Part shown: positions 18,577 to 26,685 of the stretch, piece by piece | Position numbering within the stretch: the stretch's first letter is position 1 | Layout of the letters: each line of letters begins with the position of its first letter | DNA from: Xanthocytophaga agilis | GTDB taxonomy: Bacteria > Bacteroidota > Bacteroidia > Cytophagales > 172606-1 | Assembly (NCBI RefSeq): GCF_030068605.1 | Contig: NZ_JASJOU010000018.1 | Span: forward strand, 147,236 to 211,235 | Length of the DNA stretch: 64,000 bases | Direction of reading: 5' to 3' | Made by a program: the position numbers and the translations under genes | The notes under the pieces: generated by a model | The model's input: the letters and a program-made list of their open reading frames with translations, nothing else | Told to the model about the DNA's origin: nothing | Database searches by the model: none

Positions 18577-19827
18577 TCATTCCTGAGTCAATGGCAGAAT
18601 AATAGAAAAGGTTGTTTCTATGCCAGGTTCTGATTTAACACTGATGCTACCTTGATGACTACGTACAATTCTGCGACAATCGGAAAGTGTTATATCGCGA
18701 TTTTCCAGAACCTGATCATAGGATAACGGATTCAGGATATCGAAAATCTTTTCCTGTTGTAATTGAGGAATACCAACACCTTTATCATTAACACAAATCT
18801 CAACAAATTTTGAGTCATTACCCATCATTTCGTAGATCCCCAGCTCACTTTCAAAGGTCTGGACTACACTAATATGAATCTGGGCGGCTTGCTCTGGTTT
18901 GGCAAAGCGAATAGCATTACGGATCAGATGAGTAAAGAGCTGAGATAGTTGAGGACGAACTGCTTCAATGACTGGCAGGTTTTCCAGGGTTATGAGGGTA
19001 GATTTTTGTTTTAGTTCTGTTTGAAGCTGACCCAGTATTTCCTGGATTAACTGGTTTAAGTCAACTTTCTCAAAGTTATTTTGTGTATTGGCAAAACTTG
19101 AATAACGAGATAAGTCACTGACCATTTTAGTAAATCGCTGTGCTTTTGTATGTATTTTCAAAGCCAGTAACTTTGCCTTCTCATTTTCATTCTGTTCTGT
19201 TGCTTCTATAAGCATTGTTGTAAACATACGAAGGTGTCGTAAGGGCTCCTGCAGATTATGATTGGAAATAAACTGATATCGTCGGTTTTCTTCCTGTGCA
19301 TCTTTCAACTGTCTATGCAGGTTGTTTATCTGATTGTTGTCTTTATCAAATAAGCCCATATTCTGCAAATGCAAAGATATCAGATTGGCAAACAAGCTGA
19401 ACATACCGATAGTGCCGGGATTATTCAACAACGCAGGTTTAGGGTCAATGGCAAACAGGGTACCAAAAAATTCTCCATTTTTAAGCAGAATAGGCACCGA
19501 AATATAACTTTCAAATCCATATAACTTGGGGGTGGGGTGATTACAGAAGTAATCATGCTGAGACACATGGTCTATTGCAATGGCTTGATTGTCATGACGA
19601 ACCTCTTGACAGATAGTAGTTTGAATAGGTAGTTCTTCACCCGATTTAAGTCCGAAAGCAATTTCATCATGTACACAGCACGCCATCCAACGTTCTGCTG
19701 TCACTCTGGCAACCGCTGCGAATCCCATACCAGTTGTTTTACAAACAACTTCCAGCAGGTTCTGTATAATGGGAATTTGCTTTACTTTTTCAACATCTGT
19801 TCTTAAACTACGAAGTTCACTATCCAT
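18577..19827 (-). CDS. GAF-domain sensor histidine kinase with degraded ATP lid
   Basis: A 416-residue cytoplasmic protein. It has a GAF domain at about residues 15-155 (MGFAAVARVTAERWMACCV, GFESYISVPILLKNGEFFGTLFAID), a coiled linker, a HisKA domain and a HATPase domain. The phospho-accepting His (H190) is present in SNHNLQEPLR, but the acidic residue after it is Asn (N191). The N-box (N304 in IRNAIRF) and G1 box (D348-x-G-x-G) are intact. The G2 box, normally GxGLGL, is replaced by ENRDITLSDCRRIV (about 375-388), so the ATP lid is abnormal. It may be a weak kinase, a phosphatase, or a signalling scaffold. No response regulator is adjacent. Confidence 0.85.
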   Translation of the reverse strand: MDSELRSLRTDVEKVKQIPIIQNLLEVVCKTTGMGFAAVARVTAERWMACCVHDEIAFGLKSGEELPIQTTICQEVRHDNQAIAIDHVSQHDYFCNHPTPKLYGFESYISVPILLKNGEFFGTLFAIDPKPALLNNPGTIGMFSLFANLISLHLQNMGLFDKDNNQINNLHRQLKDAQEENRRYQFISNHNLQEPLRHLRMFTTMLIEATEQNENEKAKLLALKIHTKAQRFTKMVSDLSRYSSFANTQNNFEKVDLNQLIQEILGQLQTELKQKSTLITLENLPVIEAVRPQLSQLFTHLIRNAIRFAKPEQAAQIHISVVQTFESELGIYEMMGNDSKFVEICVNDKGVGIPQLQQEKIFDILNPLSYDQVLENRDITLSDCRRIVRSHQGSISVKSEPGIETTFSIILPLTQE

Positions 19828-20028
19828 TTTTATCCACAGACTAATAGTTTTATAGTTCCAGCGATAGTTTTACTACACACTAAAACTATATCCATATCTG
19901 GATCAGAGGATATAAAGGTATGAAAATTATCCTCAAAAAGATTACTGTTACATATGGGTTTACTATATCTATCTAATCACAAAAAAACTTCTCATTTATA
20001 GCAGATAGAGTGAAAGGTTGTAAGTCGT

Positions 20029-20047
20029 ATCCTGATAGTATCAGGAT
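20029..20047. promoter_or_regulatory. Perfect 19-bp palindrome
   Basis: ATCCTGATA-G-TATCAGGAT. It lies between the kinase start (19827) and the stop of the small minus-strand gene at 20093. It could be an operator for the kinase gene or the end hairpin of the upstream gene. Confidence 0.45.
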
Positions 20048-20092
20048 TCATCCCTTAGTACAGGTACAGCCAATTGAAATTGTTTTTATCTT

Positions 20093-20338
20093 CTATCTCT
20101 CGTCTGAACGTAATTTTATACAGGCATCAATCACTGTATACACCTGATTACTATTATCGTACAGGTCATAGAGTGTATGGAATGTGTTATTCTCATAGCT
20201 TATAAAAGCTTTTTGGGCTTGCTGTAGACCAATAAGTAGTCTATCGAAACAAAAGGGGTTACTTTTATTACTAGCAGCTTGCCCTTTGTTGACAATTGCA
20301 GGTAAAGCTTTATGTCTGCTTTTACAGGTAGATTGCAT
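20093..20338 (-). CDS. Small protein of unknown function (pair member 2)
   Basis: Predicted 81-residue protein. Residues about 28-75 (NPFCFDRLLIGLQQAQKAF, YDLYDNSNQVYTVIDACIKL) align to the C-terminal half of the protein at 18156-18497 with the same spacing of AQ, DL, VY and ID. It has no signal peptide. It is transcribed in the same direction as the GAF-kinase gene, 265 bp upstream of it. Without the similarity I would have dismissed it as a chance frame, so confidence is moderate. An alternative minus-strand frame (20200-20403) overlapping it in another phase looks random. Confidence 0.45.
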   Translation of the reverse strand: MQSTCKSRHKALPAIVNKGQAASNKSNPFCFDRLLIGLQQAQKAFISYENNTFHTLYDLYDNSNQVYTVIDACIKLRSDER

Positions 20339-20401
20339 TCTACAATTTGAGTATCTGAAACATACTTATGCTCATAAAATGATTTTGAATGTAAAAAGAT
20401 C

Positions 20402-20518
20402 ATGGAGTGGCGAAAGTACTGGCTACAGCAGATGCAGGAAGAAAAATGGGCATTGCTGATGTATCATGATAGGCAGGAATTAATAAGAAGTTTTTCTGAA
20501 GTACTGGAAATCTTATAA
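20402..20518 (+). CDS. Possible 38-residue charged helical micro-protein
   Basis: An ATG at 20402 opens a 38-codon frame (MEWRKYWLQQMQEEKW, then YHDRQELIRSFSEVLEIL) ending in TAA. The sequence looks helical and loosely recalls the QN-NR-EL end of the coiled-coil family, but the spacing is two to three residues shorter. A hairpin (CCTCTCT / AGAGAGG, 20558-20577) follows 39 bp later. Tentative. Confidence 0.25.
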   Translation: MEWRKYWLQQMQEEKWALLMYHDRQELIRSFSEVLEIL

Positions 20519-20760
20519 TGTTGGTTGCCGAAAATAACATTTTTATAGTCAGTATCTCCTCTCTTCATCCAGAGAGGTATGTAGACCTTATCTTGGAGAA
20601 CTACTGTTCGTATAACGAGTCAATTCAGAGAATGAACAAAAAAATCAATAGCTTTACTGAATCACAGTTTATCTGAATTCTTCAGCGGATAGAAATCGAT
20701 AAATTATGCTGGGCTTTTTCCAATACTGCATGTATACAATCAGATAGAAAGGAGATAGTG
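20519..20760. other. Region upstream of the AraC-family gene
   Basis: It contains the small hairpin 20558-20577 and, at 20751-20754, a GGAG six bases before the ATG at 20761. That is an unusually good Shine-Dalgarno site for this window. Confidence 0.45.
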
Positions 20761-21600
20761 ATGGTTTTTACTATATACAACTACGTTTCTGACAAGAAAG
20801 CGCAGAGAAATAAAATATTTCTTGAACAAAACCTTATTACGTTAGTAGAACAGGGAGAAAAAGTGGTGCACTATGCGAATAATGCGACAATAATCACTGA
20901 TACTCAGTTTGCATTACTTTCTTCGGGGAATTGTTTGATGACAGAAAAATTGCCTGTGAACAATATGTATTGCAGCACTATGTTTTTCTTTGATAACTCA
21001 GCACTAACAAAATTCTTTATAAAATATGCTTCTCTCATTGATAAGATTTCATCAAAGGTTGGTAAAGCAAAAGAGCCATTTGTTGTTTTTCAGAAAGATG
21101 ATTTTGTCAGAAGCTACATAACTTCTCTTAAGCTCATCCATTCACAGACATCCGCTTTTTCAGAAATGAAGCTAGAACTGAAATTTGAAGAGTTAATGCT
21201 GCATCTTTTGGAGAAATACCCGGAATCCATTCTGTCTTTTCAGCTTAGCAACCAAAACGAGTATTCAGACTTAGAACTACGAAAAGCCGTTGAGCAAAAT
21301 ATAACTAACAATTTAACTTTAGAGGAATTAGCTTTTTTGTGTCACACCAGTGTTTCTACTTTCAAACGGAGATTTCTCAAGCTATACAATCTTACTCCAC
21401 GTCAGTACTTTTTACAACGAAAAATGGAAATAGCCTCTTCCCTGTTGTTACAAAATGAAAATCCAGGTGAAGTGTTTTACAAAGTAGGTTTCGAAAACCA
21501 CTCTAGCTTTTCGCAGTCATTCAAACAAATGTATGGTGTCAGTCCTAAGCAGTTCCAGCAACAAAAATTGACCTTTTCCCAACAATCTTTGATTGATTAG
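20761..21600 (+). CDS. AraC-family transcriptional regulator
   Basis: A 279-residue regulator. The N-terminal ~170 residues form a poorly conserved sensing domain. The C-terminal ~100 residues hold the two helix-turn-helix motifs of the family: LTLEELAFLCHTSVSTFKRRF and GEVFYKVGFENHSSFSQSFK, ending with YGVSPKQFQQQ. The ATG at 20761 is chosen over the GTG immediately before it, because GGAG lies six bases upstream. The PEBP gene begins 59 bp after the stop on the same strand and is a likely target or operon partner. Confidence 0.9.
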   Translation: MVFTIYNYVSDKKAQRNKIFLEQNLITLVEQGEKVVHYANNATIITDTQFALLSSGNCLMTEKLPVNNMYCSTMFFFDNSALTKFFIKYASLIDKISSKVGKAKEPFVVFQKDDFVRSYITSLKLIHSQTSAFSEMKLELKFEELMLHLLEKYPESILSFQLSNQNEYSDLELRKAVEQNITNNLTLEELAFLCHTSVSTFKRRFLKLYNLTPRQYFLQRKMEIASSLLLQNENPGEVFYKVGFENHSSFSQSFKQMYGVSPKQFQQQKLTFSQQSLID

Positions 21601-21659
21601 CTATAATGCAACTGTATGCTCGCATCTAACTTTGCGTAACATTTAAAACGTAAAGAGAA

Positions 21660-22178
21660 ATGAAGACCAAAGCATCAGCAATTATTGAACAGGCCAATAC
21701 AGGCATTAGTGCTACACAGACATTTACACTGAAAAGTCATGAGGTAGGAGGACAATTCACCAACAGGCATTTTGGTAATCGCCCGGCTTGTCCGGGTGAA
21801 AACATTTCACCTGAGCTGCACTGGGAGAATGCACCTGAAGAAACAAAAGCATTCGCAGTAACAATGTATGATATAGACGCACCAACAGGGAGCGGACTCT
21901 GGCATTGGGTAGTATATAATATGCCTTCTACTGTGACATCACTCGCCAGTGATGCAGGAAGCCTATCTACAAACAATTTACCTGAGGGTGCTATTGGCGG
22001 ATTGAATGATGTTGGTGTAAAGGGTTATTTTGGTCCTTGTCCACCTGCAGGCGAATTGCATCGCTATATCATTACCGTCTATGCATTGAAAGAACCTATC
22101 CAGATAAATGAAAAGGCAAGTGCTGCACTCACCAGTTTTATGTTGAATATGAACACACTTGCAAAGGCTTCACTATAG
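21660..22178 (+). CDS. YbhB/YbcL-family PEBP (Raf-kinase-inhibitor-like) protein
   Basis: A 172-residue cytoplasmic protein of the phosphatidylethanolamine-binding-protein family. Conserved ligand-pocket motifs are present: NRPACPGENISPELHWENAPEE (as overlapping parts), MYDIDAPTGSGLWHWVVYNMP, and GYFGPCPPAGELHRYIITVYAL. Bacterial members bind small ligands or act as protease/kinase modulators; the specific role is unknown. Length is normal for the family. It probably shares a transcript with the AraC-family gene upstream. Confidence 0.93.
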   Translation: MKTKASAIIEQANTGISATQTFTLKSHEVGGQFTNRHFGNRPACPGENISPELHWENAPEETKAFAVTMYDIDAPTGSGLWHWVVYNMPSTVTSLASDAGSLSTNNLPEGAIGGLNDVGVKGYFGPCPPAGELHRYIITVYALKEPIQINEKASAALTSFMLNMNTLAKASL

Positions 22179-22359
22179 TATATGCACAGCAGTAAAAATT
22201 AGTAAACTCCATTCTGTTCTCTTTCTGCCAACAGAAACTGCTGGTCCAGTTTCATAACAACATCTTCTCCTGGATCTATAGGTTGTTGCTGCAGAAAAAT
22301 ATTTTTTTCTATTCACAACTCGTGTCTTTTATAAAACCATTATATCTCCCTGATAAAAA

Positions 22360-22860
22360 ATGAACAAGAAATATTTTCTGGAATTAGCTGATTATACTAT
22401 TTGGGCAAATGGTATAATTATCAAATGGCTGAATCAAATCAATGATGAACAGTGGGAACAGGTTATATGTAGCAGTTTTAGCAGTATTAAACAAACTACT
22501 CTTCATATTGTTAGTGCTCAAAAAATATGGATTGATTACTGGAAAAATATTCCTGAACCCGCTTTTCTATCTGTCGAATTCAAGGGTACAAAGACTGATC
22601 TGATAGAGATTTGGGATAAGTTATCTAATGATTTGAAAAATTTCATTGAAATATACCCTGAAGACAAATATCTGCAACCCGTCACTTTCAGATGGCCGAG
22701 AGGAGGAGAAGGGAAAATGGAGTTTTGGCAATCATTTACTCACATGCTTAACCATACCACCTACCATCGTGGGCAACTAGTCACTTTGTTGCGTCAGGCT
22801 AACTTCACAGCACTCACTTCAACAGATTTAGCTACTTACTATCATATAGTAAAGCACTAA
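22360..22860 (+). CDS. DinB-family four-helix-bundle protein
   Basis: A 166-residue protein with the DinB/YfiT layout. There is an N-terminal helix with DYTIWANGIIIKWL, a His in the second helix (TLHIVSAQKIW), and the C-terminal pair HMLNHTTYHRGQLVTLLRQ. Together the His residues make the three-His metal site of the family. Members are metal-dependent transferases or hydrolases acting on small thiols or are of unknown activity. No partner gene gives a clue here. Confidence 0.9.
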   Translation: MNKKYFLELADYTIWANGIIIKWLNQINDEQWEQVICSSFSSIKQTTLHIVSAQKIWIDYWKNIPEPAFLSVEFKGTKTDLIEIWDKLSNDLKNFIEIYPEDKYLQPVTFRWPRGGEGKMEFWQSFTHMLNHTTYHRGQLVTLLRQANFTALTSTDLATYYHIVKH

Positions 22861-23179
22861 CTCTGATACAAGTAACTTTCTTTTGTTTTTCCGAAAGATT
22901 CTTCTGATAAATAAATCAATCTTAATTTGGACATATAGTTATGTATCATGTAGGGTCCCTTTGTCACAGAATTCTTTTAGGGAGTATCAAAATAGTGGTA
23001 ATAGTGGTAGACTGAAATACTTCTGACCAATAGTACTCAGATAGTGGGAACAAGCAATATTCCTTTTTTAAGTTTATATAAAGATAACGCGAAAAAGAGT
23101 CAGTAAGAGTATTGAGAATGCAATCAAAAAAGTTACATCTATATATTAGATCATACTTTACCCAGGTATGTAGGATAGA
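22861..23179. other. Intergenic region, nothing seen
   Basis: About 320 AT-rich bases between the convergent DinB and Kunitz genes. I see no coding frame, repeat or clear terminator. Confidence 0.5.
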
Positions 23180-23425
23180 TTAGTCACCAGTCTGATTGCA
23201 TTCACATTCCTTACAGGCTTCCAATGTTTCAAAGGGAACCACTCCCCCACATCCTCCGTAGATAAACTCTTTACATTTTTTTTCCTCTTTGTCATAGTAA
23301 TACCTAGGCATATAAGCATAACAAAGTCCTGGATCAGGTTCAAGCTGGCATCGTTCTGATGTTACACAGTCTTTTTTGCACATGGACAAACTAACGACAA
23401 GAAGAAGTAAACCAATGGATCTCAT
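23180..23425 (-). CDS. Kunitz/BPTI-domain lipoprotein (serine-protease inhibitor)
   Basis: An 81-residue protein. A short signal ends in a lipobox (LSMC, Cys16), so it should be lipid-anchored. Residues 26-76 form a Kunitz domain: C26-x8-C35-x15-C51-x7-C59-x11-C71-x4-C76, with the family phrases [12 protein letters not shown] and FIYGGCGG. Spacing follows BPTI (8, 15, 7, 12, 3) apart from one residue lost before C71, and C74 or C76 takes the last place. In BPTI the residue after the second Cys is the P1 specificity residue; here it is Tyr36, which would favour chymotrypsin-like targets over trypsin. Kunitz domains are mainly animal proteins, so this points to horizontal gain or a little-known bacterial branch. 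Additional Cys20 and Cys74 are unusual. Confidence 0.88.
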   Translation of the reverse strand: MRSIGLLLLVVSLSMCKKDCVTSERCQLEPDPGLCYAYMPRYYYDKEEKKCKEFIYGGCGGVVPFETLEACKECECNQTGD

Positions 23426-23493
23426 AGATGTTAAGGTTTAAGTTCATATTCCATGACCCTATAAAATCTTAAAAGGTTGCATTTAGTTTAATT

Positions 23494-24246
23494 TTAGTCT
23501 ACTAACTGGGTACAAAATGTAAGCAGCTTGTGCAAATCGTGAGGGTCTTTGAAGTTAATAGGATTATCAATCAGGTATTGGTCAATCTCCTTTCGGTGTC
23601 GGGAAAATATCTTTCGTACAGCATAGGATCTGGCTTTATGAACACGGTTATTGTGATCAACAAAATAATAATATATTTTTTTACGAAAGGTTAATGTATA
23701 TTTGGTTTCTTGCCTGAATAACTTATTTGATTCGATAGTTCCGTCCTCTGAAGTTTCAAGGCTATGTCCACGATTGCCATAAATTGTGGGACCAAAATAT
23801 CCGGAAAATCTCCCATTCTTACCTTTTGATCCTTCTAGTGTAAATAGTTGTTTTTCGGCTAGTTTGACAGATGAATACATTGTAGCGACATTTACATATC
23901 CATTCTCTGAATCATAATAAAATAGTTTATCATCTATCTTAACCTGTTGTATAAGCTTTTCCTGAGCAAAAGACAATGTATCGCCCTTTGAATTGATAAA
24001 TTGGATTTCTCCAAATAATCGGTTGTAATTCAGTAAAGCTCCCACCACCTGTCCGTTGTGAAAGCTGATAGTACCTTGTCTAAAATTGCTAAATGTATAT
24101 TGATCGTTAAACGGAATTATTCTGATAGGTATCTGGCCTGGCTCTACCACAAATTTCTGATCAGCCTGAGCAGATAGATCTGTCACAAAACCGAGTAAGG
24201 CTGTAAATACTATGACTAAGAGCAAAATGTAATCTTTCTTTTTCAT
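23494..24246 (-). CDS. Secreted protein of unknown function
   Basis: A 250-residue protein with a clear signal peptide (LLLVIVFTALLGFVTDLSAQA, cleavage about residue 28). The mature part is beta-rich in its first 120 residues (GQIPIRIIPFNDQYTFSNF, QGTISFHNGQVVGALLNYNR), followed by a Lys/Arg/Tyr-rich helical end (YYYFVDHNNRVHKARSYAVRKIFSRHRKEIDQYL in parts). The layout resembles secreted hypothetical proteins common in Bacteroidota, but I cannot assign a named family. It lies 68 bp upstream of the Kunitz gene on the same strand, so the two may be co-expressed. Confidence 0.8.
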   Translation of the reverse strand: MKKKDYILLLVIVFTALLGFVTDLSAQADQKFVVEPGQIPIRIIPFNDQYTFSNFRQGTISFHNGQVVGALLNYNRLFGEIQFINSKGDTLSFAQEKLIQQVKIDDKLFYYDSENGYVNVATMYSSVKLAEKQLFTLEGSKGKNGRFSGYFGPTIYGNRGHSLETSEDGTIESNKLFRQETKYTLTFRKKIYYYFVDHNNRVHKARSYAVRKIFSRHRKEIDQYLIDNPINFKDPHDLHKLLTFCTQLVD

Positions 24247-24712
24247 ACAAATAATAGATTGAGAAAGCAGTTACAAGTGAAATAGAAAGGGCTCCCTTAA
24301 AAAATACTATCTCTCAGGAAGATTGTGTATCTTCCTGTTAGCAGTTTTAGCAGAAAATGTATGGTTTGGCTTGTTAGTATTTGTGCACAAAGTTTGTGCC
24401 GGACTTTGGTCGGTATAAGTATATTTGTTGTGTAGAGGAAAATGAATTTTACGCTATTATTACCCTTTCCGATAAATGACATTGGAAAGTAACAGATTGA
24501 AAAAGAAGCCAAAACCAATTATTTTTTTCTTTTGCTTCTTAGAGAGAATTTCACAAATTTATGAAAGTGACAGGCATAATTTTTTATATATTAGCCTGTG
24601 CTATCAACTCCTTTATAGAAAGGTTAAAAATGAGTAAAAAAGCTCAAAATTATCTCTGATTGGCAACAGGATTGTAGCCTTATTTGCCACACTTACTCAA
24701 TCAAAAGAAATT
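24247..24712. other. Divergent intergenic region
   Basis: It separates the minus-strand secreted-protein gene from the plus-strand NarL-type regulator and should hold both promoters. A minus-strand frame at 24297-24518 looks random. No clear repeat was seen. Confidence 0.5.
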
Positions 24713-25450
24713 ATGATTAACCTATTATTAGCCGACGACCATAAAATCATCCGTGATGGCTTAAAAGCGGTGCTTACATTCTCAGATGCTTCAATTCAAG
24801 TGGTGGCGGAAGCTTCTAATGGAAAAGAAGTTCTGGAACAACTGGAGAAAGAAAAAATAGATGTAGTGTTGTTGGATATGAATATGCCAGAAATGGATGG
24901 TTTAGAGACAACTACCTATATAGCCAGAAACCACCCGGAAACCAAAGTGCTTATTCTTTCTATGGTAGAAAACGAGCATTTGATTGCGAAAGTTTTTCAG
25001 GCTGGTGCACAAGGTTATCTTCTTAAGTCAGCAGGACGCGAAGAATTGATACATGCTATTGAAATTGTTCATAAAGGAAGTCGTTATGTAACAGCACAGA
25101 TTACATTGTCATTATTGGGCAAACTGTCTCACAGCGAATTACCAATTACCTACACAGATTCAGTATCTTCTCCTGTTACTTCGATGGAAAATGTTACTAA
25201 ATCTGAAAAGTTAGGTCCCAGAACAGAAGTGGGACATACTGGACAGCCCGAAGGAATAGGATTATCCAAGCGGGAAATGGAGATACTTCAATTGGTAGCC
25301 AAAGGTTATACAAATGCTAAAATCGCAGATTTACTCTTCACAAGCAAAAGAACCATAGAGAATCATCGCCAAAGTCTGCTTGCTAAAACCGGTTGCAACA
25401 ATACCGCTATGCTGATTCACTTTGCCTCCTCACATCATTTGCTGGACTGA
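24713..25450 (+). CDS. NarL/LuxR-type response regulator
   Basis: A 245-residue regulator. The N-terminal receiver has the acidic pair in LLADDHK, the phospho-acceptor D55 (VVLLDMNMP), the Thr/Ser switch in ILSMVE, and the Lys in YLLKSAG. A ~45-residue linker leads to a LuxR-type helix-turn-helix (LSKREMEILQLVAKGYTNAKIADLLFTSKRTIENHR in parts). No kinase gene is adjacent; the NarL-type kinase at 46559 is far away. A strong hairpin follows the stop. Confidence 0.93.
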   Translation: MINLLLADDHKIIRDGLKAVLTFSDASIQVVAEASNGKEVLEQLEKEKIDVVLLDMNMPEMDGLETTTYIARNHPETKVLILSMVENEHLIAKVFQAGAQGYLLKSAGREELIHAIEIVHKGSRYVTAQITLSLLGKLSHSELPITYTDSVSSPVTSMENVTKSEKLGPRTEVGHTGQPEGIGLSKREMEILQLVAKGYTNAKIADLLFTSKRTIENHRQSLLAKTGCNNTAMLIHFASSHHLLD

Positions 25451-25471
25451 TCACTTACTATATAAAAGGCT

Positions 25472-25518
25472 ATAGGCTACAAAAAACTCTCTGACACAGA
25501 GAGAATTTTGTAGCCTAT
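25472..25518 (+). terminator. Hairpin after the NarL-type regulator gene
   Basis: Outer arms ATAGGCTACAAAA / TTTTGTAGCCTAT (13 bp, perfect) and inner arms CTCTCT / AGAGAG. It lies 22 bp past the stop. There is no long T-tract outside the stem, but the stem itself ends in T-rich sequence. Confidence 0.65.
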
Positions 25519-25589
25519 GAATAAGATAACGAGGATAAGTAAACGAGATCTTATATATAACTAACGTAAAATGGTGTCTTAAAATAAAC

Positions 25590-25664
25590 CTTAGGGATAA
25601 ACCAGGGTAAGTGGTTTATATATATTAGTTTTTATCTTACAAAAAATCACTGTTCACCCCTAAG
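25590..25664 (-). repeat. Inverted-repeat element E, copy 2
   Basis: CTTAGGGATAAAC and GTTCACCCCTAAG (13-bp arms, two mismatches) enclose a centre beginning CAGGGTAAGTGGTTTA. Its 75-bp length equals that of copy 3 at 31126-31200. Confidence 0.55.
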
Positions 25665-25841
25665 ATTTACCTTCTAATATCCGGTATGTGCGCTTATAGC
25701 AATAAGCTTCTATTTCCTCCTGGATTGTACTTACTATTACCTGTAATACTAAGTACAATATATTTCTATCCTTTCTTCTATTGTTGCTTATATTAAATTG
25801 CCAAACGAAGTTCGCAGAAAAGTTTCAGGGATAAAAGAGGG

Positions 25842-25870
25842 TAAATACGCATTTGTCAAAACAAGTATTT
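25842..25870 (-). promoter_or_regulatory. Directional 29-bp element D, copy 4
   Basis: Minus strand: AAATACTTGTTTT, GAC, AAATGCGTATTTA. It points into a stretch with no intact gene, only the ATG-less frame described for this gap. The flank GTTTCAGGGATAAAAG resembles the left arm of element E copy 3. Confidence 0.6.
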
Positions 25871-25896
25871 ACCACAATCCCTTTGCTTCTAGCCTA

Positions 25897-26685
25897 TTAA
25901 CGTGTATAGGAAGAAATATTCTTCTGACCGTCTTTTGTCAGTTCCGGATCTATTGGGCCTGAATGAGGATTTTTATTCTGAATAGTTGTGTCTTTGATAA
26001 AAGCTTCTGTCCAGGCAATTGACTGACAATTAGGACACAATGCCTTGACACTGTGTACGGCTGATGTTACCACATAACCACAACTAGAGCAAGCCAGATG
26101 TGAATGTGTCTTTGCCTGTCGGTTCACCAAAATCCGATCGTTGGAAGACAAAACGGATAACCCTGGTTTAGGAGATGCACTTTTATAGATACTTAAAGTC
26201 CCACATGCTTCCAGATATACCCGTGCTATTTGTCCCAGATGTACAATATTTTCTGAACGGAGATGAGCAAAGATCTGCTCTCGTTCAAAGCCTTCCTGAC
26301 GAATCTGGTCAAGTTGCAAAACACCATCTTTTACCAACAAGCGTACATCTCCCTGTACGAGTAACTCTATCTTTCGGTATTTATATGAAAGCAGGTTGAG
26401 ACCCCTTAATACAACAAGCACACAAAGGAGAATCACTACACCTGGTAAAAGACCTCGTATCGGATCTTGCATTGGAGCGGAAACAATAGCACCAAGTGTA
26501 ATCATTACAGACATTTCTGTGAGACTCAACTGTGCATTCATTCTTTTTCCAAGAAGACGGGTTATTACCAGCAAAAACAAAAAAATAAAGGTTGTTCGCA
26601 GAAATACCTCTAATAGAAAAATAGAAGGAGCATCCCCTAACAAAATTCGTTGCCAATCTCCTAAATGAATGTCTTCTTTTTTCAT
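25897..26685 (-). CDS. YetF-like (DUF421) membrane protein with C-terminal zinc ribbon
   Basis: A 262-residue inner-membrane protein. Three hydrophobic helices (about residues 22-44, 56-72, 80-98) are followed by the conserved cytoplasmic YetF domain (LLSYKYRKIELLVQGD, GQLQLDQIRQEGF-like region, LRSENI). After the usual end of the family there is a ribbon with C199-x2-C-x14-C-x2-C220 (LACSSCGYVV, ALCPNCQS) and a ~40-residue polar tail. The zinc-ribbon extension is not part of the standard YetF architecture and could couple the protein to nucleic acid, a partner or metal status. YetF-type proteins are linked to stress and germination in other bacteria. It lies downstream of treZ on the same strand with a 313-bp gap. 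Confidence 0.85.
   Translation of the reverse strand: MKKEDIHLGDWQRILLGDAPSIFLLEVFLRTTFIFLFLLVITRLLGKRMNAQLSLTEMSVMITLGAIVSAPMQDPIRGLLPGVVILLCVLVVLRGLNLLSYKYRKIELLVQGDVRLLVKDGVLQLDQIRQEGFEREQIFAHLRSENIVHLGQIARVYLEACGTLSIYKSASPKPGLSVLSSNDRILVNRQAKTHSHLACSSCGYVVTSAVHSVKALCPNCQSIAWTEAFIKDTTIQNKNPHSGPIDPELTKDGQKNISSYTR

Larger units (their letters stand above)
25451..25896. other. Intergenic region with hairpin, element E and element D
   Basis: Between convergent genes lie a hairpin (25472-25518), inverted-repeat element E (25590-25664) and directional element D (25842-25870, pointing left). Between D and E the minus strand has a 59-codon open frame with no ATG. From an ATA at 25791, 52 bp after D, it reads ISNNRRKDRNILYLV, later IQEEIEAYCYKR and YRILEGKS, and stops at 25660 inside E. 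It may be a decayed coiled-coil-like gene. Confidence 0.5.
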
